Part shown: piece after piece, positions 9,454 to 18,052 of the stretch | Numbering within the stretch: the first letter of the stretch is position 1 | Layout: each line of letters starts with the position of its first letter | Source of the DNA: Chitinophagaceae bacterium | Lineage (GTDB): Bacteria > Bacteroidota > Bacteroidia > Chitinophagales > Chitinophagaceae | Length of the DNA: 64,000 nucleotides | Direction: 5' to 3' | Assembly: GCA_024103425.1 (NCBI GenBank) | Contig: JAGFIS010000047.1 | Location: 1-64,000, forward strand | Program-made: the position numbers and the translations under genes | Notes under the pieces: model-generated | The model's input: the letters and a program-made list of their open reading frames with translations, nothing else | Told to the model about the DNA's origin: nothing | Databases searched by the model: none

Positions 9454-11844
9454 ATGAATTTCATTAAAACCATCCTCCGTTCTTTTAGGAAAAACAAAAT
9501 ATTCTCCCTAATAAATATTATCGGGCTGACAGTGGGACTTACCAGTTGTATCCTTATCGGGTTGTACATTCAACGGCAATTAAGTTTTGATAAATTTCAG
9601 AAAAACGGTGATCGCATCGTTCGTGTCATCATGGAGTATAGTTTTGAAGGAAGTGATGTCATCAACAAAGGCAACTACACCAGTGTAAGGGTGCCGGTTG
9701 TATTGAAAAAGAACTTTCCGGAAGTAGAGGACGCCGTAATAATGGTCAACACTTCAAGGATTATAAACACGGGGGAAAACCTGAATACAGAAAAGAGTTT
9801 CCTTTATGCAGGAAGTTCGTTTTTCAAAATATTTAGTTTCAAATTATTATCAGGTAACCCCAATACTGTTCTGGAAAACCCGTTTGATGTCGTACTGACA
9901 GAATCCACAGCCAAACGCTATTTTGGAAATCAGAATCCAGTAGGCAAAATGCTTCGGTTAACCGGATCGGATAACCCGTATAAAGTTACCGGTGTAGTGG
10001 CTGACTGTCCGCCTAATTCACAAATCCAGTTTGATTTAGTGGCTTCTTTTTCTTCTCTGAAAATTGACCCTCAGATGGAAGATACGTACTGGAATGCAAA
10101 CTACACTACCTATCTTCTACTTGCCAACGACTATTCAGCCAAAACGCTTCAAACTAAGTTGCCTGCTTTTATGAAAAAAGAGATGGCAGGCACACATGCC
10201 ACCGTCAATTTTGAATTAGAACCATTCTTTGCTATCCATACCCGTTCACCTTACGATGCGATGGTGCCCAACGTAAGCCTGTCTGATATTTACAGCCTCG
10301 GATTGATTGCCTTGTTAGTTTTAGCAATTGCCTGTTTCACCTATATCAACCTGAGCACAGCTGCATCTATAGAGCGCGCAAAGGAGGTGGGAATCAGAAA
10401 AGTAATCGGTGCCACACGTGCACAACTTTTCATCCAGTTCATCGGAGAGTCTATATTGGTAAGCCTGACAGCAGTCATCATCGCACTTATTATTTCGGCA
10501 TTGCTATTACCTTTCTTTAGCAATCTGACCAGTCAACACTTCAATATACCTGCTCTATTTTCTCTCCCTGTATTGGCCATTGCAATGGCTATTGTATTTG
10601 TGGTAAGCCTTGCGGCAGGAAGTTATCCTGCGTTTATTTTATCTTCATTCATTCCCGTAAAGGTGCTTAAAGGAAGTTTCAAGAATTCAACCTCAGGTCA
10701 GTGGCTGCGAAAATCACTCATCGTTTTTCAATTTGCTATTTCCATTTTCCTGATCGCTGCTACTTTTATTATTCAGCAACAACTAAATTATATCCGTACA
10801 AAGAAATTAGGTTATGACCGTAGTCACCTATTAGTGGTGGATGTACCTTATTTTTTTAACAAGAGTGATCAATTAAGGAGTCAGTTTGCAGAAAATCCTA
10901 ACGTATTAGGCGCCGCCAGAACCCAGCATTCACCCGTTGAAATAATAGGAGGATACAGCATGAGCAAACCGGGAATGCCTGAAAATGCGCAGATAACAGT
11001 TACTGCCAATCCTATTGACGATGGATATATTCCTGCTACAGGATTGCAATTGATCGCCGGCGAAAATCTAACGCGTCAGGATATGTTGGATATGGCACAT
11101 GAAGCCGAAAGAGATACTAATACTTATCATTTTATCCTCAATGAATCAGCAGCAAAACAGTTGGGATGGACCCCTGAAGAAGCTATTGGAAAAAAGATGT
11201 TCCTTGGAGACAACCGGCCGGGTTTTGTGAGAGGTGTGGTGAAAGACTTTAACTATCAATCGCTACACGAAGCTATCAAACCTGTTGTTCTCTTTTCAAG
11301 TTATTACGGAAGCGGGCTGTTGGTAAAAATCGGGGCAGGCAATATTCCGAATACCCTGCATTTTCTGGAAACCAAATGGAAAACCTTCTTTCCTGATCGT
11401 CCTTTTAATTATCAGTTTGCCGATGATCAATACAACTCCTTGTATGCAGCCGAAATGAGGATGGGAACGCTTATGAATATTTTTACGGTTATAGCTGTAA
11501 TCCTTGCCTGCCTTGGTTTATTCGGACTATCAACGTATTCTGTCAAACAAAGAGTAAAAGAAATTGGAGTGCGAAAAGTCTTAGGAGCATCTGCAGTAAA
11601 AATTGTAATGATGATCTCCAAAGATTTTCTGAAACTGACTGTCGTGGCACTCTTAATCTCTATCCCATTAGCATGGTGGGGGGCTCATTCATGGTTACAG
11701 GATTTTGTGTACCGGATACAAATAGGTGCAGGAGTTTTCTTCATTACAGCACTGATCATTTTTTTGATTACACTAATAACCATCAGTTTTCAATCAGTGA
11801 AGGCAGCAGTAGCAAATCCGGTGAAATCATTGCGAACCGAATAG
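9454..11844 (+). CDS. MacB/FtsX-type ABC transporter permease 4
   Basis: 796-residue permease of the same family. It has an N-terminal helix (about 16-40), a periplasmic core, an FtsX block with RAKEVGIRKVIGATRAQ near 308, a second periplasmic domain, and an FtsX block with KEIGVRKVLGAS near 702. The C-terminus is ANPVKSLRTE. The regulatory module ends about 95 bp upstream. It lacks the C-depleted tail; its 3' flank leads into a toxin-antitoxin pair. Its N-terminus (MNFIK, RKNKIFSLINI) resembles permease 1 more than permease 2, consistent with duplication within the cluster. Confidence 0.93.
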   Translation: MNFIKTILRSFRKNKIFSLINIIGLTVGLTSCILIGLYIQRQLSFDKFQKNGDRIVRVIMEYSFEGSDVINKGNYTSVRVPVVLKKNFPEVEDAVIMVNTSRIINTGENLNTEKSFLYAGSSFFKIFSFKLLSGNPNTVLENPFDVVLTESTAKRYFGNQNPVGKMLRLTGSDNPYKVTGVVADCPPNSQIQFDLVASFSSLKIDPQMEDTYWNANYTTYLLLANDYSAKTLQTKLPAFMKKEMAGTHATVNFELEPFFAIHTRSPYDAMVPNVSLSDIYSLGLIALLVLAIACFTYINLSTAASIERAKEVGIRKVIGATRAQLFIQFIGESILVSLTAVIIALIISALLLPFFSNLTSQHFNIPALFSLPVLAIAMAIVFVVSLAAGSYPAFILSSFIPVKVLKGSFKNSTSGQWLRKSLIVFQFAISIFLIAATFIIQQQLNYIRTKKLGYDRSHLLVVDVPYFFNKSDQLRSQFAENPNVLGAARTQHSPVEIIGGYSMSKPGMPENAQITVTANPIDDGYIPATGLQLIAGENLTRQDMLDMAHEAERDTNTYHFILNESAAKQLGWTPEEAIGKKMFLGDNRPGFVRGVVKDFNYQSLHEAIKPVVLFSSYYGSGLLVKIGAGNIPNTLHFLETKWKTFFPDRPFNYQFADDQYNSLYAAEMRMGTLMNIFTVIAVILACLGLFGLSTYSVKQRVKEIGVRKVLGASAVKIVMMISKDFLKLTVVALLISIPLAWWGAHSWLQDFVYRIQIGAGVFFITALIIFLITLITISFQSVKAAVANPVKSLRTE

Positions 11845-12007
11845 CGGAATAATAGCATTGATTTGAAATAATTTCAACCAGGGAAATCAATTCTCGTCTG
11901 CACCGAAACAACTTTAATTTTACGATGTATTAGGAAGGTAAAACTCACTAATGGCTTTGAAGTTATAAATGTATAATCCATATCTTTAAAAAGGTTATTT
12001 TAAGTTT

Positions 12008-12304
12008 ATGGAAAACAAAGAAAATATTATCAGGATACTTAAAGAAATGAGGCCCACACTTCATAAATATGGGTTATCAGGTATTGGACTTTTGGGGTCT
12101 TATTTATATGGCATGCAAACCCCAAAAAGTGATATAGATCTTCTGATTGACTTTGAGCCTGGCAAAGAAAGTTACGATGGTTTTATGGCAATTTATGACC
12201 TGATTGAGGAAGCGTTTGAAAATGAAAAAGTTGAAGTTATTACTAAGAATAGTTTGAGCAGACATATAGGACCTGAAATTTTAAGAGAAGTTCAATATGT
12301 CTAA
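12008..12304 (+). CDS. MNT-type nucleotidyltransferase antitoxin
   Basis: 98-residue minimal nucleotidyltransferase. The GSYLYG motif (about 31-36) followed by SDIDLLIDF (about 42-50) supplies the GS and DxD metal-binding residues of the pol-beta superfamily. In HEPN/MNT modules such proteins neutralise the HEPN RNase, in known cases by AMPylating it. The gene overlaps the start of the HEPN gene by 8 bp (ATG at 12297, stop at 12302-12304), the usual arrangement. The catalytic residues look intact although the partner is broken. Confidence 0.88.
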   Translation: MENKENIIRILKEMRPTLHKYGLSGIGLLGSYLYGMQTPKSDIDLLIDFEPGKESYDGFMAIYDLIEEAFENEKVEVITKNSLSRHIGPEILREVQYV

Positions 12305-12639
12305 AGATTTCTTTTATTTTTTAAGACATATTTACGATGAATGCTCTTTTCTGCTTTCTGTCAGTAAGGGAAAAGATATAGAGGATATACTAAATGATGA
12401 AATACTAAAGCGTGCAATAGTGAGGAGCCTGGAAATTATTGGCGAAGCAACAAAGAAAATTTCAAAGGAGTTCAAAGACAACCACTTCAATGTAAATTGG
12501 AAAAATATGGCAGGAATGAGAGCCGGTTAATTCATGATTACATGGGGTAGATTATCTGATTATTTGGGATGTAATGAAGAACAAAATACCCGAATTGCAT
12601 ACCCAGATAGAAAGGATATTGGCTGGAGATGAGGTATAA
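12297..12639 (+). pseudogene. Frameshifted HEPN-domain toxin (DUF86-like)
   Basis: The N-terminal 74 or so residues match a HEPN RNase of HEPN/MNT systems, ending in NMAGMR, after which the frame is lost at 12528-12530. Reading on with two single-base corrections restores the family's C-terminus. One missing base after MAGMR recovers RDRLIHDY with the RX4H catalytic motif. One missing G in the run near 12543-12546 recovers a frame ending GDEV and TAA at 12639. The toxin is therefore probably inactivated, with the first lesion in its active site. A sequencing error is the alternative. Repeat DNA begins about 20 bp downstream. Confidence 0.8.
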
Positions 12640-12656
12640 AAAGAACCTGAAAAGGA

Positions 12657-13078
12657 AATTCTCCTCCGTGGCGCTCCATGATTCCTCCGTGGCACTCCGT
12701 GTAAGAAAATAATAACACCGAAAAAAACCAGAGAATCACAGAGAGAGTCATGGTCGGTCTGGTGACCAACCACAAAAAGCCTCCGTGGTGCTCCGTGATT
12801 CCTCCGTGGCACTCCGTGTAAGAAAATAATAACACCGAAAAAAACAGAGAATCACAGAGTGAGTCATGGTCGGTCTGGAGACCAACCACTAAAAAAGAAA
12901 ATCTCCGTGCCCCTCCGTGAATCCTCCGTGAACCTCCGTGTAACAAAAAATAATTACACAGAGAAAAAGTCAGAGAAGATACAGAGTGACACAAAGGAAA
13001 TCTCCGTGATTCCTCCGTGGTACTTCGTGTAAGAAAAAATTAATTACACAGCGGAAAACCAGAGAAGACACAGAGAAA
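12657..13078. repeat. Phased TCCGTG repeat cluster 5 with GGTC palindromes
   Basis: Cores at 12664, 12674, 12685, 12695 and at 12781, 12791, 12802, 12812 show the 10-11-10 bp spacing; two more units follow near 12904 and 13002. Near-perfect palindromes of the GGTCGGTCTGGAGACCAACC type lie at 12752-12771 and 12868-12887. The first two units repeat with a 117-bp period. The cluster separates the two toxin-antitoxin modules. Confidence 0.84.
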
Positions 13079-13134
13079 AAAAGAAGGATGAAACCTGTTA
13101 TTCTTTTAAATTTGAATAATAAAAATGATAAAAA

Positions 13135-13353
13135 ATGATTGCTCAAAATATGCCAACGAAGTTTACACCATTGCAACTGGAGCTATTGAAGCTGTTTGGC
13201 AGGGAAGTGTCACAGGAAGATTTAATCGCCATTAAAGATATGATTGGCAAGTACTTTTTAGATAAGTTGCAACAAAAAGCAGACAGCAGTGTAAAGGAAA
13301 AAGGTTATACCCAGCAGGATTTTGATTCATGGCTAAACGACCCTTCACAATAA
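13135..13353 (+). CDS. Small antitoxin-like protein paired with PIN toxin
   Basis: 72 residues, no membrane segment, mostly helical in appearance. The pattern PLQLELLKLFGREVSQEDL, a lysine-rich middle, and the C-terminal YTQQDFDSWLND resemble the short unnamed proteins often found directly upstream of PIN-domain toxins. The stop lies 16 bp before the PIN gene. By position and size it is the likely antitoxin; no DNA-binding fold is obvious. The ATG at 13150 is an alternative start. Confidence 0.68.
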   Translation: MIAQNMPTKFTPLQLELLKLFGREVSQEDLIAIKDMIGKYFLDKLQQKADSSVKEKGYTQQDFDSWLNDPSQ

Positions 13354-13369
13354 ACCCGGGCAGCAAAAG

Positions 13370-13783
13370 ATGAAAGTCGTCATTGATACAAACGTATTCC
13401 TTGTAATCATACCTTCCACGTCACGATATCACATAGCCTATCAGGCGATAAAAGATAATAAATATGATGTAGTAATTTCAAACGAAATTCTGATGGAATA
13501 CGAGGAGCAACTTTCGTTTAGATATGCAATTCCGGATGCTTCAGAAATATTGGAAAATCTCCTGAATAACCAAAACATAGAACTTTGTAATCCCGAATAC
13601 AAGTGGAGCCTTATTTCTCAAGACGCTGACAACAACAAATTTGTTGATTGTGCTATTGCTTCCAATGCAGATTGGATTGTAACCAATGATAAACATTTTT
13701 TAGTGTTGAGAGATATTGACTTCCCTAAAGTAAATGTCATTTCGATTGAGGCGTTTATTGAACTGCTGACAAACCAGAGCTGA
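13370..13783 (+). CDS. PIN-domain toxin (putative RNase)
   Basis: 137-residue single PIN domain. The acidic residues of the nuclease site are visible: D6 in VIDTNVF, E in SNEILMEYEE (about 43-49), D in NKFVDCAIA (about 94), and D in IVTNDKHF (about 107). This matches the PIN-family toxin group of type II toxin-antitoxin systems, which cleave RNA. The upstream 72-residue gene is its probable antitoxin. The locus sits between repeat clusters, as expected of an accessory insertion. Confidence 0.85.
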   Translation: MKVVIDTNVFLVIIPSTSRYHIAYQAIKDNKYDVVISNEILMEYEEQLSFRYAIPDASEILENLLNNQNIELCNPEYKWSLISQDADNNKFVDCAIASNADWIVTNDKHFLVLRDIDFPKVNVISIEAFIELLTNQS

Positions 13784-13850
13784 GAAATTAGGAGCCATCC
13801 TTTGTAAAGGACTTATGCATCCGTATAAGAAAACCTGCGTATAACATCCC

Positions 13851-13966
13851 GAATCCTCCGTGGTACTCCGTGTAACAAAGAATAATTACACAGAGAAAAG
13901 TCAGAGAAGACACAGAGAATACCTCCGTGCGCCTCGTGACTCCTCAGTGGCGCTCCGTGTAACAAA
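13851..13966. repeat. Phased TCCGTG repeat cluster 6
   Basis: A truncated left arm, the GTGTAAC/AATTACAC hairpin and a second degraded set of cores (CTCCGTG, CCTCGTG, CTCAGTG, CTCCGTG). It ends just before the promoter module of permease 5. Confidence 0.78.
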
Positions 13967-13980
13967 AAAAATCACCATGC

Positions 13981-14086
13981 TGTATCAAAACCGTACACTC
14001 GTGTGTTATATCCGTACACCCCACACATTATCCGCAACGATAGTGTGCTGATATTCAATGAGGTACAAAAAGGCATCTTAATTGAA
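13981..14086 (+). promoter_or_regulatory. Sigma-54-type promoter module of permease 5
   Basis: Box 1 TGTATCAAAACCGTACAC is at 13981-13998 and box 2 TGTGTTATATCCGTACAC at 14002-14019. A degenerate dyad CTGATATTCAA is at 14048-14058. The -24/-12 element AGGCATCTTAATTGAA is at 14071-14086. The ATG is at 14150. Confidence 0.72.
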
Positions 14087-14149
14087 CCGCCTTGTTCACG
14101 TTTCCTTCTCAGTAAAACTTTGCATCTGCAATCTTAAAATCATTAATTA

Positions 14150-16546
14150 ATGTTTAAGAATTACTTCAAAATCGCTTACCGAAACCTAAAGCGAAATAAA
14201 ATATTTTCAATCATCAATATTGCAGGACTGGCCCTTGGCCTTGCATCGGCCATGCTGATCATCCTTTACGTTAAAGACGAAGTGAGTTTTGACAGATTCC
14301 ATTCAAATGCCAATCACATTTATCGGATTGTAAACAATTCGCACTTTCTCGGGGAGGATCGTACCAATGTGAACAGCGGTATTCTTCAGGGGCCAAAATT
14401 TAAGGCTAATGTGCCGGGAATAGAGTCATTTGTAAGAATCCAGTCAGGCAATGAAGATTTTAAAAAAGACGCCGAAGTGGTATCCAGAGATTTGCTTTTT
14501 GTGGATTCCAACTTTTTCAAAATGTTCACCTTCCCTCTGTACAGCGGAGACCCCAATAGTTGTCTTAAAAATTCACATTCCATCGTCATCTCAGAAGAAG
14601 AGGCCATGAAACAGTTCGGCACCAGAGACGCTATCGGGAAAATGGTCTTGATAAAAGAGGACACCACATTTGTCCCCTATCAGGTAACAGCCGTCTCAAA
14701 AAAATGCCCGCAGAATTCATCTATTCAATTTGATATCCTCTTACCCTTCAAAGAAAATCCTGAAGAGGCTGCTAACAACGACAACTGGTTTAGCTTTTTC
14801 CTGAGCACCTTTGTAACAGTCTCTCCCAACGCCAATATTGCCACAATCAATAAACAAATGCAGGCATTTTATGTAAAGGATGCCACAGAGACTTTTAAGA
14901 AGCTGATGAAAATGTTTGGAGGCAACCCGGATGAGACCCTTAACGAATATTTTCTGCAGCCCTATACAGATATTCATCTGAACCCTGAGATGCCTGCACA
15001 GAATGGATTGGTAAATGCAAGTAACCCCATTTATTCTTATATACTTTCGGGTATTGCACTCTTCGTGCTCCTGATAGCGTGTATCAACTTTGTCAACCTT
15101 ACTGTGGCGCGCTCAGTGAAGAGAGCAAAAGAAATCGGCATCCGCAAGGTGGTGGGGAGCAATAGAAAACAATTAATCCTCCAATTTTTGGGAGAGTCAT
15201 TTCTTTTGTGCCTTCTGGCGTTCATACTTGCTATGTTATTGGTGCAGATTGCACTTCCATTGTTTAATCATCTATCTAACAAAGCACTGGCGATATCCTA
15301 TTTATTTGACTGGAAACTTATTGCAGGATATACAGCCCTTTTCCTGATTACTTCGCTCCTGGCAGGTTTTTATCCGGCATTGATATTATCCGGCTACAAA
15401 CCTGTAGCCACCCTGTATGGCAGATTCAGGTTAGGCGGGAAAAATTATCTCCAGAAATCATTAGTGGTACTCCAGTTTGCTTTAGCCTCTTTCCTGATAG
15501 CAGGAACATTTATTATCTATAGTCAGTTTAACTTTCTTACGAATACGCCATTGGGTTACAACGATACAAATATAGTAGAGGTTAGCCGGGAAAACATGTC
15601 GCATCAGCAGGCTGCTATTTTCAAAAGGACTTTACTACAGAATCCCGACATTCTATTCGTAGCGCCAAAAAACGACGGCAGGTGGAGCACTACAGCTAAA
15701 ATCAATAACGATTCAAACATTAACTTTCAATATGAAACTGTAGATGAATCCTACCTGCCTGCATTTGAAATCCCGATTGTCAGCGGAAGAAATTTCTCTG
15801 AAAATTTTCCCTCGGATTCTTCAAACTCCGTCATTGTTAATGAATCTTTTGTCAAGAAAGCCGGATGGAAAAACCCGCTGGGCCAGATGGTAAATTTCAA
15901 TTTTAAGAATAAATCTTACCAGGTAATCGGTGTGGTAAAGGATTACCACTTTCTTTCATTGAATAATAAAATTGGTCCCCAATTATTTACTATGACCGAA
16001 GCAAATACTTATGATCAATTTGACATTAAAATAAAAGCCGGGACAGCGACAAGCTCTTTAAAATTTATCCGAGATAAATTCAAAGAGTTCTTTCCGATAT
16101 CACCCTACAGCTATGTGTTCAAAGACGACCAGAATCGCAAACAATACGAAGCGGAAGCCAAATGGAAACAAATCATTTTGTTTGGCGCTATGCTCACCAT
16201 TTTCATTAGCTGTATCGGTTTGTTTGGCCTGACAGTATTGGCTACGGAAAAGAGAACCAAAGAGATTGGCATCCGTAAAGTACTTGGAGCCACTGCCGGA
16301 AGTATCGTTTCTATCGTTTCTAAAGATTTTTTGAAACTGGTGCTGGTTTCACTAATCATTTCAATTCCAGTGGCCATCATTGCAGGAAATAGATGGTTAG
16401 CAAATTATCCTTACAAAATATCCATCGGATGGGCATTGTTTGCACTTGTAGGATTATTGGTGATATTGATTGCGCTGATAACGGTAAGCTTTCAGGCCTT
16501 TAAGGTAGCTACTGCTAATCCGGTAAAGAGTTTGCGCACGGAGTAA
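14150..16546 (+). CDS. MacB/FtsX-type ABC transporter permease 5
   Basis: 798-residue permease. It has an N-terminal helix (about 17-42), a periplasmic core, an FtsX block with RAKEIGIRKVVGSNRKQ near 325, a second periplasmic domain, and an FtsX block with TKEIGIRKVLGATAGS near 703. The C-terminus is ANPVKSLRTE. It has its own sigma-54-like module and a strong intrinsic terminator downstream (16614-16649), so it is probably monocistronic. It lies closest to the ATPase/TolC pair but is separated from it by the SPFH gene. Confidence 0.93.
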   Translation: MFKNYFKIAYRNLKRNKIFSIINIAGLALGLASAMLIILYVKDEVSFDRFHSNANHIYRIVNNSHFLGEDRTNVNSGILQGPKFKANVPGIESFVRIQSGNEDFKKDAEVVSRDLLFVDSNFFKMFTFPLYSGDPNSCLKNSHSIVISEEEAMKQFGTRDAIGKMVLIKEDTTFVPYQVTAVSKKCPQNSSIQFDILLPFKENPEEAANNDNWFSFFLSTFVTVSPNANIATINKQMQAFYVKDATETFKKLMKMFGGNPDETLNEYFLQPYTDIHLNPEMPAQNGLVNASNPIYSYILSGIALFVLLIACINFVNLTVARSVKRAKEIGIRKVVGSNRKQLILQFLGESFLLCLLAFILAMLLVQIALPLFNHLSNKALAISYLFDWKLIAGYTALFLITSLLAGFYPALILSGYKPVATLYGRFRLGGKNYLQKSLVVLQFALASFLIAGTFIIYSQFNFLTNTPLGYNDTNIVEVSRENMSHQQAAIFKRTLLQNPDILFVAPKNDGRWSTTAKINNDSNINFQYETVDESYLPAFEIPIVSGRNFSENFPSDSSNSVIVNESFVKKAGWKNPLGQMVNFNFKNKSYQVIGVVKDYHFLSLNNKIGPQLFTMTEANTYDQFDIKIKAGTATSSLKFIRDKFKEFFPISPYSYVFKDDQNRKQYEAEAKWKQIILFGAMLTIFISCIGLFGLTVLATEKRTKEIGIRKVLGATAGSIVSIVSKDFLKLVLVSLIISIPVAIIAGNRWLANYPYKISIGWALFALVGLLVILIALITVSFQAFKVATANPVKSLRTE

Positions 16547-16613
16547 AATGCTACCAAAGAAAAAGCAAATTTCTTATAGCCCATAGCCCACTCCAGGCAC
16601 TATTACACTTTTC

Positions 16614-16649
16614 AAAGTTCTTTTTCAATTCGGGGAAAGAACTTTTTTT
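16614..16649 (+). terminator. Intrinsic terminator after permease 5
   Basis: The stem AAAGTTCTTT (16614-16623) pairs with AAAGAACTTT (16636-16645), followed by a T tract. Confidence 0.85.
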
Positions 16650-16687
16650 ATTCCTATTTGGAAATACTATTGCACGATCGAGTTGAG

Positions 16688-16745
16688 TTAAAACCCAAGG
16701 GGCCCGGGTTTTAAAATTTTTATCCCACCCTTTAGGGCGGGGATA
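16688..16745. repeat. Two adjacent palindromes, REP-like
   Basis: A perfect 9-bp stem TTAAAACCC/GGGTTTTAA (16688-16714) is followed by TATCCCACCCT/AGGGCGGGGATA (16721-16745). They lie in the 326-bp gap between permease 5 and the SPFH gene, beyond the terminator. The GC-rich stems in an AT-rich gap suggest a dispersed intergenic element. Beyond it only AT-rich sequence precedes the SPFH start. Confidence 0.6.
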
Positions 16746-16872
16746 TGAAAAACTTACACATCAATGGCTTTAGCCACATTGGGAATAATTTAGCCGGACA
16801 ACAATGATTTGGAAAATATAAATCAATAATATACTTTTGATATCAAAATAATATCATTTTAAACTTCTTGTT

Positions 16873-17748
16873 ATGGAAAAGACATTAAAACCCATCCCTG
16901 GATTCGCCGCGTTGATCTTTGCACTGGTCAGCCTTGTACTGGCAATCTTCAGCTTCGCCAATTCCGGCACTGATGATCATGTAAATGTCTGGTTTGTCGT
17001 ACTTGGAATACTTCTTACACTTACATTTTCTGTGTTGATAAAAGGATTAGTAGTCGTGAATCCCAACCATTCCAGTGTATTGAATTTTTTTGGGAAATAT
17101 GTAGGTACTATTAAAAAGAACGGATTCTTTTTTGTCAATCCGCTTTACACCAAAACAAAAATCAGCTTGCGTGCCGATAACCTGCAGGGGCAAATTCTCA
17201 AAGTGAACGATAAGATGGGGAACCCTATCGAGATAGGCGCGGTTATCGTGTGGAAAGTAGGCGACACTTATAAAGCCGCCTATGATGTCAGCGATTATCA
17301 ATCGTATGTGAAGACTCAGAGCGAAGCAGCTGTAAGGCATCTGGCCGGTAGCTTTCCGTACGATAATCTGGAGGATGAAGCAGCTATGGTTACACTGAGA
17401 GAAGGCGGAGATTCTGTAAACCAGATACTTGAAAAGGAACTTACGGAGCGTCTTGAACGCGCCGGTATTGTCATAGAAGAAGCCCGAATCAGCCATTTGG
17501 CCTATGCATCAGAAATTGCGGGAGCCATGTTACAAAGACAGCAGGCCACCGCCATTGTAGCCGCCAGATCCAAGATTGTAGAAGGTGCGGTAGGCATGGT
17601 TGAAATGGCACTCCAGAAGCTTTCAGAAAAAGATATCATTGAGTTAGATCAGGAGAAGAAGGCTGCCATGGTAAGCAACTTAATGGTGGTACTCTGCGGC
17701 GAAAGTGCAGCTACGCCCGTGCTGAATACAGGAACCCTATACCAATAG
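16873..17748 (+). CDS. SPFH/band-7 domain membrane protein
   Basis: 291 residues. Two N-terminal membrane segments (about 10-30 and 37-58) are followed by an SPFH domain (about 62-240, VVNPNHSSVLNFFGKYVGT at the start) and an alanine-rich helical segment with ARSKIVEGAVGMVEMAL. SPFH proteins oligomerise on membranes and organise microdomains or modulate proteases; the specific role here is unknown. The next gene, 15 bp downstream, encodes an Arc-like protein, so the two are probably co-transcribed. Confidence 0.88.
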   Translation: MEKTLKPIPGFAALIFALVSLVLAIFSFANSGTDDHVNVWFVVLGILLTLTFSVLIKGLVVVNPNHSSVLNFFGKYVGTIKKNGFFFVNPLYTKTKISLRADNLQGQILKVNDKMGNPIEIGAVIVWKVGDTYKAAYDVSDYQSYVKTQSEAAVRHLAGSFPYDNLEDEAAMVTLREGGDSVNQILEKELTERLERAGIVIEEARISHLAYASEIAGAMLQRQQATAIVAARSKIVEGAVGMVEMALQKLSEKDIIELDQEKKAAMVSNLMVVLCGESAATPVLNTGTLYQ

Positions 17749-17763
17749 ATTCGTTATCAGGAA

Positions 17764-17964
17764 ATGTCTGAAAAGAAAAGTTTTGTTTTGCGAATGGATA
17801 AGCGCACGTATGACGCGCTGGAGCGTTGGGCTGCCGATGAATTCAGAAGTATCAACGGACAGATAGAGTACCTGCTGCATCAGGAACTCCGTAAGGCAGG
17901 ACGCTTAAAGGCAGGAGCCAGATCAAATCCTCAAAAAACAAACGAGAAAAAAAGCGGGAAATAG
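17764..17964 (+). CDS. Arc-type ribbon-helix-helix protein
   Basis: 66 residues. FVLRMDKRTYDALERWAADE followed by FRSINGQIEYLLHQELRKAG fits the beta-strand plus two helices of the Arc/MetJ family, with a basic, disordered C-terminal tail. It is probably a dimeric DNA-binding protein and, by position, a candidate regulator of the SPFH operon. A protein-protein role cannot be excluded. Confidence 0.82.
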   Translation: MSEKKSFVLRMDKRTYDALERWAADEFRSINGQIEYLLHQELRKAGRLKAGARSNPQKTNEKKSGK

Positions 17965-18052
17965 TAAGAAATACCTGACTGGATACTTAGGTTTACAGTA
18001 ATACGTACCGGAGAATATAAATGTAAACAGGCCACGGGCTACCGCTTCTCTA

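Noticed and set aside
1..13966. CRISPR array
   Set aside because: The repeats are composite palindromes with 3-4 bp spacers between cores; there are no unique 30-40 bp spacers and no cas genes.
16621..16650. Small RNA gene after permease 5
   Set aside because: The hairpin with T tract is explained by a simple intrinsic terminator; no separate promoter is visible.
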